Origin: Rosa chinensis
Taxonomy: Eukaryota > Streptophyta > Magnoliopsida > Rosales > Rosaceae
Reading direction: 5' to 3'
Length of the DNA: 64,000 nt
NCBI RefSeq assembly: GCF_002994745.2
Contig: NC_037092.1
Coordinates: forward strand, 12,701,501-12,765,500
Below are positions 33,571-46,440 of the stretch, in pieces. The first letter of the stretch is position 1, and each line of letters opens with the position of its first letter. The notes beneath the pieces are model-generated. The model saw nothing but the letters and a program-made list of their open reading frames with translations. It ran no database searches and was not told the DNA's origin. Position numbers and translations under genes: made by a program.

Positions 33571-35337
33571 CTAGAAAACTTCTTCCCCTTGATGGTGATA
33601 GTAAGGATCATAGGTTGGCTGTAGGTATCCAAGAGCTGCCACTGTGCGGTGTTTCCCTGGTACATATGTTCCTTTGGATGCATTTTTCCTAGCATCAGTC
33701 TCTCTGAGGAGATGCTCAAAGATGCCCACCTCTGTGATCAGTTCTCCCATTGACTGGATCATGCTGACATGTTGCTTCTTTCGTTGGAGCGGTTCCAAAC
33801 TCTTGATCGCCAGCTTGACCAATTCTTTTTCAGGAAGGATCACACTCAGTTTGGCTTTTTGGATCTGAAAGCGTTGAAGATAGGCAACAGCAGACTTGGT
33901 GGGTTGTTGGGACATCTGAGTAAGAGAGGCCAAATCGACCTCAGGCTCAATAGCTCCAAAAGTTTCTCGGAAGAGCCTTTCCATTGCTGGCCAATCTGCC
34001 ACTGTTCCTGGTCGGAGTTTGGAGAACCATATAAAGGCAGCTCCAGAAAGAGAAGTGCCAAAGATCCTGCACTTGAGGATGTCATCATTCTGGTATTGGC
34101 CGCATTGCACCGTGAACCTAGCCAGATGAGTTGTCGCGTTCTCATTGTCCTCCCCTGAAAAAGTAGAAAATATGATATTCTTATAACCTCTGGGAAAGGG
34201 CGCAAGCATTATATGTGGCGGGAAAGGTCCCTCATAGACCCCATCCATTTGGGCCCTAGGGTTGGCCAGCCTGATCATCTCCTCTACCTCTTCACGTCTC
34301 ACATACTCTGGACCAGGAGGAGGATTCGATACAGTTTGGCGAGCACCCTGCAAGGGTATGATTTGGCTGGCAGTCGTTGTTCGTTCCTTTAGGCGAATAG
34401 TCTGGGGATTAGCAGACTGCTGAAGAGTTACTGCTGGAACGGGTGCATCCTTGACCAACGCTGTTATCCTGACGGGGTTGCCTGTCCGGTCAATGCCGTA
34501 GTAATTGTCTGGGAGTTCATAGTAAGCATTCTCTGCTCCGTCGCTATCGTACTGAGTAAACATTGCAGGATCAGCTGGAGTATCATCACTGGTATTCTGG
34601 ATCTTATCCTTTGGTGAGGCTGACGAAGCAACCTTATTACCACCAATCACCAAAGTTCTTTCCTTATTTCTAGTTGGTGCGGCAGTAGCCGTTGCAGGAG
34701 GTGTGGCCGTACTACTGCTAGCCTTCTCGCGAGCGTTTGGTGGTATATACTTACCAGAACCAGAGGGCTGAACAAGTGAGCCGAGGATGGCGTTAGGATA
34801 GCCTAGAGCTTTGTTCAATACTTCTTTAGCCTGGTTCAATTCGGCTCTCTGCATGGCGACCTCTGTTGCAAGATTAGAACCATCCTTGTGAAGACCAGCC
34901 AAATCGGACGCAGTCTCCTTGGTTTGGCTCGCGATAGCTTTCATAATTTCTTTTTGATGTTGATTCTGCTCATCAGCGATACCTCTGGCATGGGCCCTGA
35001 CTGCATTCTCTGATCGTGCGATTTGTTGCTTAGTATCCTCAGCACGTTGGGCAATGCGCTGGTCTAGTTCGCGTATAAGCTGATCTATTTTCGCGGTTTC
35101 CCTGTTAAAGTCAGCAGCTACCTTCGCACGATGGCTCTCGATATTCTCCATGATGATCGCGAGTTTTTCCTCGAAGGTTGCTTCCTCTGGAATAGGCTTC
35201 GGAAAGAAAGCCTCTATTTCTTCACTTTCCTCGGCATTAGAAATAACGATAGTGTTGACAGGCTCACTTGCCTGGTTAGTAATGACACTCTGACCCTCAG
35301 TAGTGGCCGGGTGATTCTCTCCCTGTCCAGTTGACAT
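33571..35337 (-). pseudogene. Gypsy gag, ended by in-frame TAG
   Basis: Starts at MSTGQGENHP (35337), about 200 bases after the 5' LTR, and stays open for 588 residues. N-terminal coiled-coil stretch at about 80-170; retrotransposon gag (capsid) domain at about 395-530 (HLARFTVQCGQYQND, FETFG-like RLFRETFGAI, KSAVAYLQRF). The TAG at 33571-33573 is directly followed by more gag in the same frame, so it is probably a nonsense mutation of a Gln codon, although a natural gag stop cannot be excluded. Confidence 0.85.
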
Positions 35338-35518
35338 GTTGGTTGATTGGAAGTAACGAGAAAATTTTTGAGTCACTTGTTCTTCAGAAAGACCACGACA
35401 GTCCACGCGAAAGTGCGGTCTGTAACTGGAGGTCTTATGCTTTGAGCAGTTAGCGCAAACCTTTTGATAAGGGTTTTCGCTTGACTTCCCAATGGTTACG
35501 TTCGTGAAAACCTGAAGA

Positions 35519-35535
35519 TCCCACCGGGCGTGCCA
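35519..35535 (-). promoter_or_regulatory. Primer binding site of gypsy element 1
   Basis: Minus strand TGGCACGCCCGGTGGGA, three bases after the 5' LTR. The matching tRNA was not identified. Gypsy element 2 has the same site with two differences (36983-36999). Confidence 0.7.
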
Positions 35536-35538
35536 AAA

Positions 35539-36278
35539 TGTTTGACACGAAAATCCTGTGTGGTACAAACTATCTCTTTTAAATGCGCGAGCGTGCCAGC
35601 ACCATGGGGTGCAGTCGTCGGGGTGTCCCTTGACCTGACTTCTTCTCAAACGATGTGGACGAGGAGAGCACCAACCTCGTCACAAGGTTCTTTTCTAAGC
35701 CTTTCGGAAAAGGACTTCTTGCCTTACGGGTAAGGGCTTTGGTTGTGATCTCTTCGCGTCACCGAATCGATACTCAATGTTGTAGGTTGAGCAGAGCAAT
35801 CACTGGGAAGTTTTGAGAAAGCAGGGTTTTGCTAAAGCGTGACTTTAGTTTCGCTGGGTTGCGAGGGCGTTACCCTTGCTTCTCTAGTAGTATAAGTGTC
35901 AGTAGCACTAATAGTCGGCTCTTGGAGAGATTAGGACTGGAAGTATGGTCGCCGAGCTTCAACGAGGTTGAAGGTTTGCTCCGGGGAGGCTTGATAATCC
36001 GAGGGATTGATTGATTTGAGAGTCCCCTTGTTTGTCCTTGAAACCTGGTATTTATACTTAGGGTTTCGACTGTTCCTTGCCATAAAAGGATTATTGATTG
36101 AAGTTTCCTATTCAATCTCCGCTACGTGACTCCAATAAGGGCTTGTTTTCCTTATGGGTTTCGAAATGGGCGAAGCTGTAACCCAATTCCAAGTAGACTT
36201 ATTTTTGAGCCGCAGTTATCGGCCTGTTATGTTAAATTCACTAAAGGATCTTGCCAAAATTACTTTTGGGCTCAAACA
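35539..36278 (-). repeat. 5' LTR of gypsy element 1
   Basis: 740 bp with the same ends as 21974-22700. Followed by the GGTTG target duplication. Confidence 0.92.
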
Positions 36279-36324
36279 GGTTGTATGTATTTGCGAAGGA
36301 AGCAAATCCAGAATCCTATGGTTT
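36279..36324 (+). repeat. 46-bp remnant of copy C between two gypsy elements
   Basis: GGTTGTATGTATTTGCGAAG and following bases match copy B at about 5558-5603. They show where copy C continued before the second element cut it again. Confidence 0.8.
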
Positions 36325-37640
36325 TGTTTGAGCCCAAAAGTATTTTTGGTAATATCCTTTAGATGATTGAGCATAGTGGGCCCATACCTGTGGCCCAAAA
36401 TAAGTCTACTTGGTTTTGGATTACAGCTTCGCCCATTCCAGAGTCTATGAGGAAAACGAACCCTTATAGGATGCAAGTAGCAGAGACCAATTAGGATTAT
36501 TCAATCAATAATTCTTCTATGGCAAGGAACTACCAAAACCTTAGGTAGAAATACCAGGTTTCAAGGGACAACAAGACACAACTCCTCAATCAACTAATCT
36601 CTCAAATTATCCCAAGTCTTTTCGTAGCAACCTACCTTTAACCTAGTTGAAACCAGTGAAGACAGGGTCACGCCCTAACAACCCAGCGAAGCTGAAGTCA
36701 TGCTTTAGCAATCCTTGTGTTTTCTTCTACTTCCCTGGTGATTGCTTTGCTCAACCTACAACGTTGAGTATCTATTCGGTGATGCAAGAGATCACAACAA
36801 AAGTCCTTATCTGTGAGACAGAAGAAAGAACCTTGTAACGAGGTTGGTGCTATCTTCGTCCACAGCGTTTGAGAAAAAGTCAGGTCAAGGGACGTCCCGA
36901 TGACTACACCGTCATTGTTGACACGCTCGCGCATCAGAAAAAGAGACTGTTTGCTAGCCAAACTAGGCGAAGCCAAACACTTTGGCACGCACAGTGGGAC
37001 TTGCTTTAGAGTCTTTTAGTGTTTGCCATCATTGGGAAATGAGGCAGTAATCCTTACCAAAAGGTGTACGTGAACTACCCAAAGCACAAGAACTCCAGTT
37101 ACAGGCTGCACCTTCGTGCTGACTGTCATGGTCTTTCTGAAAAGCAAGTTATTGAAAGATTTTCTCTCAACTAGCCATCATCCACGATGTTGAGTCCTGA
37201 ACAAGGAGGGAATCATCAGCCCACCACTGTGGGCGAGAACACCGTCGTCCAACCTACTGAGGTTGTTGACTCTTCTGCTGTCATCAATGCAGCTGCCACT
37301 GGCGATACTGCTACTGATGACGAGTTCGCTCCTCTCCCCATCCCAGAGGATGCGAGCGTGGAAGACAAGTTGACCATCCTAAAGATTAATAGTGATAAGC
37401 ATTGGGAGAAGCGGACCAAATTGCTCACAAAGACGGAGCATAACACTCGCGAGCTTACCCAACGAATTGAGCAGAATGCTCAGGAAGCTATAGAACAGAT
37501 GGAATAGCACGCTCGAGAGACCAAATAGACGAAGGAGCAGATAGAATAGAGCGCTCGCCAAACCAAGAAACAATACCAGCAACTCCTGAATGTCGTCACG
37601 ACCCAGAGCAAGGACACAGAATCAGGGTTTGCAGCCTCTG
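36325..37640 (+). mobile_element. Truncated gypsy element 2, related to element 1
   Basis: A plus-oriented LTR (36325-36979, TGTTTGAGCCC to GCCAAACA) is homologous to the element 1 LTR in its first part. A primer site TGGCACGCACAGTGGGA (36983-36999) and the start of gag follow. The sequence breaks off near 37640 against a LINE-like relic. No second LTR was found in the window. Confidence 0.85.
37187..37640 (+). pseudogene. Gag N-terminal fragment of gypsy element 2
   Basis: Opens with MLSPEQGGNHQPTTVGE and resembles the start of gag in element 1 (PIPEDASVEDKL against PIPEEATFEEKL). After 106 codons come three in-frame TAGs at 37505, 37526 and 37547, each where the Gln-rich coiled coil would be expected to carry CAG. 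The rest of gag and all of pol are missing. Confidence 0.82.
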
Positions 37641-38193
37641 ACCCATGTTTAGCCCTGTGGTCTTTTGCTTGCTGGGGTTCATTATTTTCAGAAAAGAGCT
37701 AGAGAGCCCAGTTTGGCCCTCCTATTGGAGATGGTCTTACTGTACCTACAAGAGGATATTATATGGCCCAAACGACCACAATTATAGTAAAAATTCTTCA
37801 AGTTTTTATACTGCAGCCTTATCTTGGAGACAGAGGAGTTCAATTTGGAGAGATTAACAAAAGTGGCCAGAGGCTTCCTAGTATCAAAGTCAATCTTCAT
37901 TCTAAGAAAACGTCGATTGCCCACAGATCATGGATCCTCAACCTCTATGACTGAACCTAGAATGTTGTCTAACTTTCTCCCATTGTTAAGCGAAAGCTGA
38001 TCAAGAGGGACTTCATGGGCTTATATCTAGTACACAACTCAATTAACTTCAATATCATCAATGGAATGATACCAGGGCCAATGACGAACCGAGAAGCAGT
38101 AGCCTTTGATATTCCAAGGGTTATCCTCCATTAATTTATTTGCCAATTTCTCGAATCCAACAGTCAGGCAGTACATATTCTTCTTCACTCTTA
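37641..38193 (-). pseudogene. DUF4283/CCHC LINE-type ORF1 relic, downstream part
   Basis: Minus-strand pieces read KLANKLMEDNPWNIKGYCFS (DUF4283, 38039-38190) and then, in another frame, FDTRKPLATFVNL and YYNCGRLGHIISSC (CCHC knuckle, 37688-37924). This is the usual order of plant LINE-type ORF1 proteins. Frameshifts separate the parts. The upstream part lies at 42798-42870, beyond the Harbinger element. Confidence 0.72.
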
Positions 38194-38228
38194 TAAGAGC
38201 AAGTCCACTGGTGGTTTTTTGACTGGGC

Positions 38229-38251
38229 ATAGTCATGAAAAACATGACTAT
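38229..38251. other. Subterminal hairpin in the Harbinger left end
   Basis: ATAGTCATG and CATGACTAT form a perfect 9-bp stem around five A. GGTGGTTTTTTGACTGGG lies just before it (38210-38227) and recurs with the same core at about 38285-38302. Such subterminal repeats may be transposase or ORF1 binding sites (inference). Confidence 0.6.
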
Positions 38252-38730
38252 ATGACCTTGAGAAGGAATTTGGTAGTTCCACCGGTGGTTTTTTGACTGG
38301 GGTGGTTTTTGGCTTTCTTGACTACAGCCAAGAAATAAGTCACAAGGATGACTAATTTCATGACCGGTGAAACCCAGAAGCCAGCAAGGAGATGGAGGGA
38401 TCGTGGCTGACGTCAGTAGCTTTTTAGAAGTGGTTGACGCGCGCTGGGAGGGAGTGGAGCTTCACGGCATCGACGCGTGGCTCTTCAATGGACAGAAACT
38501 GGAGCGCGCCAGAGATGGGCTGCATGCCACGTGGATTCTTCCCGTTGGTGGGTTTTGAATTTTGGGCCTAACGGTCAAGCAATCCCAGCCATTCATTTCA
38601 ATCAAATTTGCAATCCTACGGCTTACAATTAACATTTATATATATATATATATATATTTGTAACGTTATGAACGGTAATAAAACGGTAACAAACGGTAAC
38701 AAAGTAAATGTTAAAAAATTCTAAACATTT

Positions 38731-38741
38731 CTCTATAAATA
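38731..38741 (+). promoter_or_regulatory. TATA box of Harbinger ORF1
   Basis: CTATAAATA lies about 115 bp upstream of the ORF1 ATG. The preceding (TA)n run and AACGGTAAC repeats (about 38672-38700) are also inside the element. Confidence 0.5.
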
Positions 38742-38853
38742 CCTAGCATTTATTTTACAACTCACACCAAAAAATTTATCTTTCATAGTAACCCAATTTT
38801 GTGCTTCCTCCTCTTCATATAGCTCTCATCTACCAAATTTATTTATATCCAAT

Positions 38854-41054
<2,201 letters not shown>

Positions 41055-41367
41055 CCCACAATATGCATGTTTGTAATTGTATTGTACTTATTCCTAGTTT
41101 TTCATTTATGTAATCGACAATTTAAGGAAATAAAAGTTGTATTTGGAGATTCCCCTTATTAAAGCACACACTTTATATTAAAAATCATAGCACATAATAA
41201 ACATAATACAAGCCAAATTCAAATCACATTGACATAAAAAACATATACATTGGCCAAATTAAAAGCACACCAACTTTCCAAAACATAATACAAGCCAAAT
41301 TCAAAGCACACAAACATAACAAAACATAGATATTAGCCAATTATTCCAAAAAATGCTCATTTATGAT
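41055..41367. other. Convergent 3' ends of the two Harbinger genes
   Basis: An AT-rich stretch with repeated AAAACATA and CAAGCCAAATTCAAA blocks between the ORF1 stop and the transposase stop. It probably carries both poly(A) regions. Confidence 0.5.
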
Positions 41368-42063
41368 CTAGATCTCCATGTTGCCTTGAACGTTCCAGAA
41401 ATGCTCTATCAAATCCCCTTGAAGGTTTGAGTGACTGTTTGCACTTCTAATGGCATCGTATCGATCCATGAATCCGTTGAAGTAATAACCATCTCTACCA
41501 ACAGGATCGAAGTCAACACCAGTCGGTCCTTCCCAAACCTGGGCCAACCAAGCCCGGAGGTATTCTGCCGAGTACAGATTAACGATTCCTCTTGTAAATC
41601 GTTTCAGAGCCTGAATGGAGGTAGATTTCGCCATCCGACAATACTCAGCACATTGATCTGCCCCTGCACCATAAGCAAGCATTCTTAAGGAACATGTCAG
41701 CTTCTGCTGGGGAAGTAGTCCGACTTTGCCTGCAGCATCTGATTTCTGGACCCAGTACGGGTCGGTACCACAAAGATCACTGGAGATGCGGTTGAACACA
41801 TTGTGACTCATCCTGTACCTTGTCCGGAATATCTCTTCACTGAAAACTGGACGCTCCACAAAGTAATCTTCCATCATGTCTTTCCCTCTTGATTCCCTAA
41901 ACCGCTCCTCATTCGGTGCACGACCCGGTTGAGAACCCCGTTGTCGTGATCCAGAGGAAGCTTCAGCTTCAGCGACTACTGCTACCACAAGAGCATTAGT
42001 TGTACACATCTCTTCAAGATCTTCATCTCGAGATTGTCGATACTTAGCCCACAATCTCTTCAT
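41368..42063 (-). pseudogene. HARBI1-like transposase with catalytic core deleted
   Basis: A minus-strand frame of 231 codons from the ATG at 42063 (MKRLWAKYRQSRDEDLEE). The N-terminal helix-turn-helix part of the DDE_Tnp_4 family is present (FRTRYRMSHNVFNRI, QKLTCSLRMLAYGAGADQCAEYC, KRFTRGIVNLYSAEYLRA). It then jumps at about 41551 to the normal family ending (VQGNMEI after DLIEHFWN). The roughly 200 residues with the Asp-Asp-Glu active site are missing, yet the frame stays open. The remaining protein could bind DNA or partner proteins but cannot cut DNA. A few residues around WLAQVWEGPTGVDFDP may come from the deletion junction. Confidence 0.82.
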
Positions 42064-42309
42064 TGAAAGGAGGGAAGGAGAGGAAATGTGTTGGATCTGG
42101 AGAATATGAAAACAAATGAGATTTGTGAATATCAGCTTGTGAGGAATGGTGTGCTGCCTCTTGCTCAATTTATTTACAATTTTCACATAAAAAGTGATCA
42201 GACTTTGAGAACACGTGTCCACTCCTGGTTCGACGTAATCTGATCTGAAATTTTAGATAAGATTACATCAACAATAACCGTTAGATTAAATAGTATGCAA
42301 ATGATCTGG

Positions 42310-42475
42310 TCCGTTCAAAAAGTGTCGGTTGTGCCTTCACTCATTTCAAGGAAATTTGTCCGTTGTGCCTTCACTCATTTCAAGATAAATTGTCGGTGGC
42401 TCATAATTTGTCGGTTGTGCTTTCACTCATTTCAAGATAAAATGTCGGTGTCGGTGGCTCATAATTTGTCCACCT
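42310..42475. repeat. Subterminal tandem repeats in Harbinger right end
   Basis: GTTGTGCCTTCACTCATTTC and close variants occur three times, interleaved with TGTCGGTGGCTCATAATTTG twice. Units are of roughly 50-60 bp. Confidence 0.75.
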
Positions 42476-42588
42476 TAAAATATTTTTGAAAAAAGTTAAT
42501 TGCATAATTATGACATTAATTATCCATAAATATTCATTATTAACAGCAAATTTTTTTTTTTTGAAATTTTTTTTTTTGAAAAATCAGA

Positions 42589-42673
42589 TGAACAGTGAAA
42601 TGAACAGTGAATTTTAACCAATAAATAACACGAATGAACATTATTTGGGTGAACAGTGGAAAGGTGAACAGTG
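42589..42673. repeat. Four TGAACAGTG motifs near the Harbinger right end
   Basis: TGAACAGTG lies at 42589, 42601, 42650 and 42665, about 120-205 bp from the right terminus. Clustered short direct repeats near an end are typical transposase or ORF1 binding sites. Confidence 0.6.
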
Positions 42674-42797
42674 TTGACCGGGCAAGAAAAACAACGGGTG
42701 CAAACCCATGTCCAGTGACAATGAATAGTAACTTGACCGGTCGAATTCTTGACTTCTCGACCTTGACATTTCTTGACTACGGGTGGACTTGCTCTAA

Positions 42798-42870
42798 TGC
42801 GGATCTGGCCAAGGGATTTCCAGATTCCCATAAGTGTAGCCTTAATGCCTCCAGGTCTAGAAAATCTGCA
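42798..42870 (-). pseudogene. DUF4283 LINE-type relic, upstream part
   Basis: The minus strand reads IKATLMGIWKSLGQIRI up to the Harbinger target site. It continues in frame in the other half at 38193 and below once the element and one TAA are removed. Its start further right is not recognisable. Confidence 0.7.
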
Positions 42871-43226
42871 CTCTGCTCAAAGTTGACAGAAGAAACAAAG
42901 AAGAGACAAAGCTCTGGAAAATAATTACGTAATCGATCGGTAGGGGCCCTAAGTTACATGAGTAGGTAAAGAAATAAAGGATCTGGAAGCCAAGAAAGAA
43001 ATCTTAACCAGGAGATTGGGAGTGGTTGGTAGGAGTTAGTAGAGACATAACTCAGGGTCGAGGGTCAGACTCTTTTGTAGGATCTTAAACTCCGAGGAGA
43101 AGATCCAAGGCATAGAGTAGACTGCTCCCAACTTGTGAGACAAGATGGGCTCAACAACTTTTGTACCTTCACTAAAACCATAGAACCATAAAGGAACCAA
43201 CCTGCTTAATCATGAAAAATGGGTAG
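42871..43226. other. Unassigned, no gene seen
   Basis: Probably the rest of the LINE-type relic's upstream region. No clear frame or repeat. Confidence 0.35.
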
Positions 43227-43600
43227 CCACAAAACATGTGCTAATTCTAGCTCAACCTCAGACATAACCAAAAAAAAGAACCCTAATGCCCTAAATGTAA
43301 ATTTTTAATAATTAACACTAATAAAATATGTACCATTTACAATTAAATGTTACTTCGATACTTAGAAACGGAAATAGATTCTCTGATGTGCTCGTTTTTG
43401 CTTGCTTCACTGTTCCCCGGCCATGTATGAAAAATCAAGGGGTTCATATTTGACCACAGAAACATGCTACGTAAGGAAATCAAAGAAAATTAAGGAGTTC
43501 CAATTATGGATTATGTACGTTGTGTGTACTTGCGAAGGAAGCAAAATAGCAAATTCAGAATCGATCCTTTGGTCTTTTCCTTCTACAGTTTTAGACATGG
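43227..43600 (+). repeat. Low-copy repeat, copy D
   Basis: Matches copy C about 21477-21973 without the MITE, and copy B about 5255-5632. The GGGGTTCATATTTGACC target at about 43438 is uninterrupted. It breaks off near 43600. Confidence 0.85.
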
Positions 43601-43839
43601 TATGATTCCAAATGCCAAATGGGAACCAAACTAAGTTTTATTCAGTTGCATATCTTAGTCAATTATAACCAGTCTTTTTCTTCCCTCTATATATATATAT
43701 ATATATTAGTTTATTGGGAAAGCGTCAAAATTATATTGAAAAGTTGCTGTAGGCAAGTTGTAAGAGCTCAGTTTTAGCCACAGAAAGAAAGATTAGTAAC
43801 CATATTTAGATATGCATTAATGATGTTTTGAAAATTAGT

Positions 43840-44390
43840 GCAAAGATTGATAGATTTCTATGAAAAAATAAAGAAATAGAAACGAAGCTGGAAAACGAAT
43901 TGGAATCCAAGGCTTCAGTTGTACTGATAGATTTTTCAAGTACATGTATTTATACTATAGCTTTACAGTTGAGTTGGAAAGTTACAGTTTTATAGTTGAG
44001 TTGGAAAGATACAGTTTTACCCTTTAACACCCTCCCTCAAGCTGATGGGAGAGAAGCTACCATCAGATTGCACTAGAAAAGAGCTAAAGACTTCATCAAA
44101 CTTGTAATATTGGTTTCAACCAGGATCAATGAGCAGTAGTGATTGGCATAGCTGAAGAAGCAAAATCAGCAGATTAAAGAGTTAAAGGATGGCATCAAAT
44201 AAGCTTGTTTCAACCAGGAGGAATAAGTGGAAGTGATGACCATAGCTGCATAGGCTGACAATATTGCCTACACTTCATCAGATTTTTGCTCAATAGCTCC
44301 ATAGTTTCCCGACCATAATCCAATTGAGGTTGTGCCTGGGCTTGCTCAGTTCTAGTAGCCACACGATTAGAGATGTTTTAAGCTACTCTT
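43840..44390 (-). mobile_element. Copia-like LTR remnant
   Basis: On the minus strand GAGGGAGGG (polypurine-like, about 44031-44039) is followed by TGTTAAAGGGTAAAACTG, as at the start of an LTR. The sequence to about 43840 has tandem AGTTGAGTTGGAAAG units. No coding part or second LTR was seen. Confidence 0.4.
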
Positions 44391-44399
44391 GGTGTTAAT

Positions 44400-46440
44400 A
44401 TTTAAGATTGAGTGGTGGCCCAAGTCTTTGTTAACGCTGGTCCGATGGGCGGATCGCTACTTGCAATGTTCTCAGAGCTTTCGCTACCTATCAAGTGAAA
44501 TACAAAGCGGCGTCAGAGGGAGACCGCGCTGGGCAGTCTTCTCTTCGCCGATGCCTAAGTTAGTCAATGTATTTATGTTGACATAATGACAGTAGGTAAG
44601 TAGTGAATGTATCATTAATGAGGAGAGATGAGAGAACCTTTTATAGGTGGGGAAGAGGCCGAGCTTTTCCATGTTTTCGATGTGGGACTGATATGCTTCA
44701 GTTCCCAGCTTTTGGAGCTTCTGATGCTATCTTGGCGCGGCGCTTCAGTAGTGATCTGGGGGTGAGCCGGGGCTCAGGCGGTAGCCTGCTTGACTGTGTT
44801 TCCGTAGGTCACACCATTGGTTGTAGTTGCTACCGCTCGTATCATGAGCGTGACTCATTATAGCTAATTATGCTTGCAAATGCTCATGTAAGTACAAGTC
44901 CCCAAAGTCCCCAGTTAAGGAGGGCAAACTTGGTTGGGGAGTTGCCTAGCGGTTTGAAGCGTTACTTCCGCTAGACTTGCAAAAGCATAATTAGCATTAG
45001 TGCATTGTCAACCATGGACTTACTGAGCAAACACTTTGTACCCTTTTGGATGGGCCCCTGCTAGGCCCCCTAGGGAGTCCCCCACTCCCCGGCTAAGATA
45101 GACCTCCGTTTGGTCGGTATATTATTTGTTGAGGGGAGCTGCGCTGAGCAGAGGGTGTTGGGTAGCGAGCCCAATCTTTGGTACTTGATTGGCGGGGGTC
45201 AACGTGCCTGATCAGGGCAGTCATAGAGTGTTGACGTGTCCTTATGTCCCGGAGGGACGTAGACTGACTATAACGCAACGTGGTTGTCATCGTCAAGACG
45301 AGGCGTTGCCTCGGGAATCTCCATTGGCGGAAATCCCTCCGCTGATGGTAAGTGGCAAGCGGTGTCGCGGGGACCTGCTTGGTGGTAGACCAGTGAGCGG
45401 TGTTGCACTCAGCGGGCACTGGCTTGCTTGTAAGGTGTAGGGTGAGGTTCCACTAGCGGTGTGGCCCTTAGCAGAGACTGCTTGCAAGATGAATTGAGAA
45501 GTTCCGCTAGTGGAGTGGTGCTTAGCGGGGACTTCCGCTTGCAAGATGAAGGGAGAAGTTCCGCTAGCGGTGTGGCGCTTAGCGGAGACTGCTTGCAAGA
45601 TGAATGGAGAAGTTCCGCTAGCGGTGTGGCGCTTAGGGGAGACTTCCACTTGCAAGATGAAGGGAGAAGTTCCGCTAGTGGTGTGGCGCTTTGCAGAGAC
45701 TTCCGATTGCAAGATGAAGGGAGAAGTTCCGCTAGCGGTGTGGCACTTAGCGGAGACTTCTGAGGATTAGTGACCCTTGATGGTTACTTCGGCTAGACGC
45801 TTCATTTGACTGCGTCCGACAAGTGGCCAACATGTATTGGGATATTGTGTGGAATAACGTCCCCGCAGCACGCCCGCGTCTGCGCCATCAGTGCGAGTAA
45901 TTATTGATTTTGTAACCGAGGCGACGCCTCGGTTAATCCGGAGAGTAAGTACGATTGTGGGGCACGTGTATGGCTGTATGCGATGTCGTTTTTTAGCAGA
46001 CGGCCTGGATTGGTTTGATGTTGACATAAAAGAGAGGGAAACCACGGTGGTTTTAACATCTTCTTCACTTCAAACTCTGAGTCATCATGTTCAAGTTTTG
46101 TTTTTGAGAGTAGAGAAGAAGATTCTGCAATTCCGTGAAGTTATCGATCTTTGGCGGACGAAGACCTCTTGAAGTGGAGACGAGCACCCTTAAGCGCACC
46201 AGAGTTCCCATCTTTAAGGTTGGTAACCTGAATCTCATCCCTGATTTACTTGGTTTTTGTTTGTTTGTTTCTGCCAATTTCTGGTTTTTGGTATTTGGAG
46301 CGAGTTTTGTTATTCCCCAGTGTGTTTGAGGGTCTAGAATGGGTTCTGGGGATGGGTGTAATTATTTGACAGGGTTGGGGTTTATGGATTAGCAAGGCTG
46401 TCGAGTCTGTGTTTTGGATATGTATGCACTTTGTTCTTGT
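44400..46440 (+). repeat. 2-kb direct repeat, unit 1 (promoter/leader-like)
   Basis: It matches 46441-48430 throughout, with much divergence. Shared landmarks: CGTCAGAGGGAGACCGCG, GAGAACCTTTTATAGGTG, the CCGCTAGCGG minisatellite, GACATAAAA, and a leader ending at a possible splice donor GGTTGGTA (about 46218). No protein gene was recognised inside. Likely part of an LTR or large non-autonomous retroelement. Confidence 0.75.
45447..45770. repeat. 54-57-bp minisatellite with CCGCTAGCGG core, unit 1
   Basis: GTTCC(G/A)CTAG starts at 45447, 45501, 45558, 45612, 45669 and 45726, giving periods of 54 or 57 bp. Because the periods are multiples of three, both strands stay open by chance; these frames are not genes. 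Confidence 0.9.

Larger units (their letters stand above)
21974..36278 (-). mobile_element. Ty3/gypsy Tat-like retrotransposon with antisense PMD gene, decayed
   Basis: A 14.3-kb element flanked by GGTTG (21969-21973 and 36279-36283). Minus-strand order: 5' LTR, primer site, gag, protease, reverse transcriptase, RNase H, second (archaeal-like) RNase H, integrase, a spacer, an antisense plant-mobile-domain gene, polypurine tract GGGGCCTGGGGGGCAA, 3' LTR. The LTRs differ at several percent of sites by eye plus indels. All coding parts carry stops or shifts, so it is not autonomous. It sits in copy C of the patellin-flank repeat. Confidence 0.93.

Noticed and set aside
45293..45770. Overlapping open frames on both strands, 86-139 codons
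   Set aside because: They are open only because minisatellite units are 54 or 57 bp long; no protein features.
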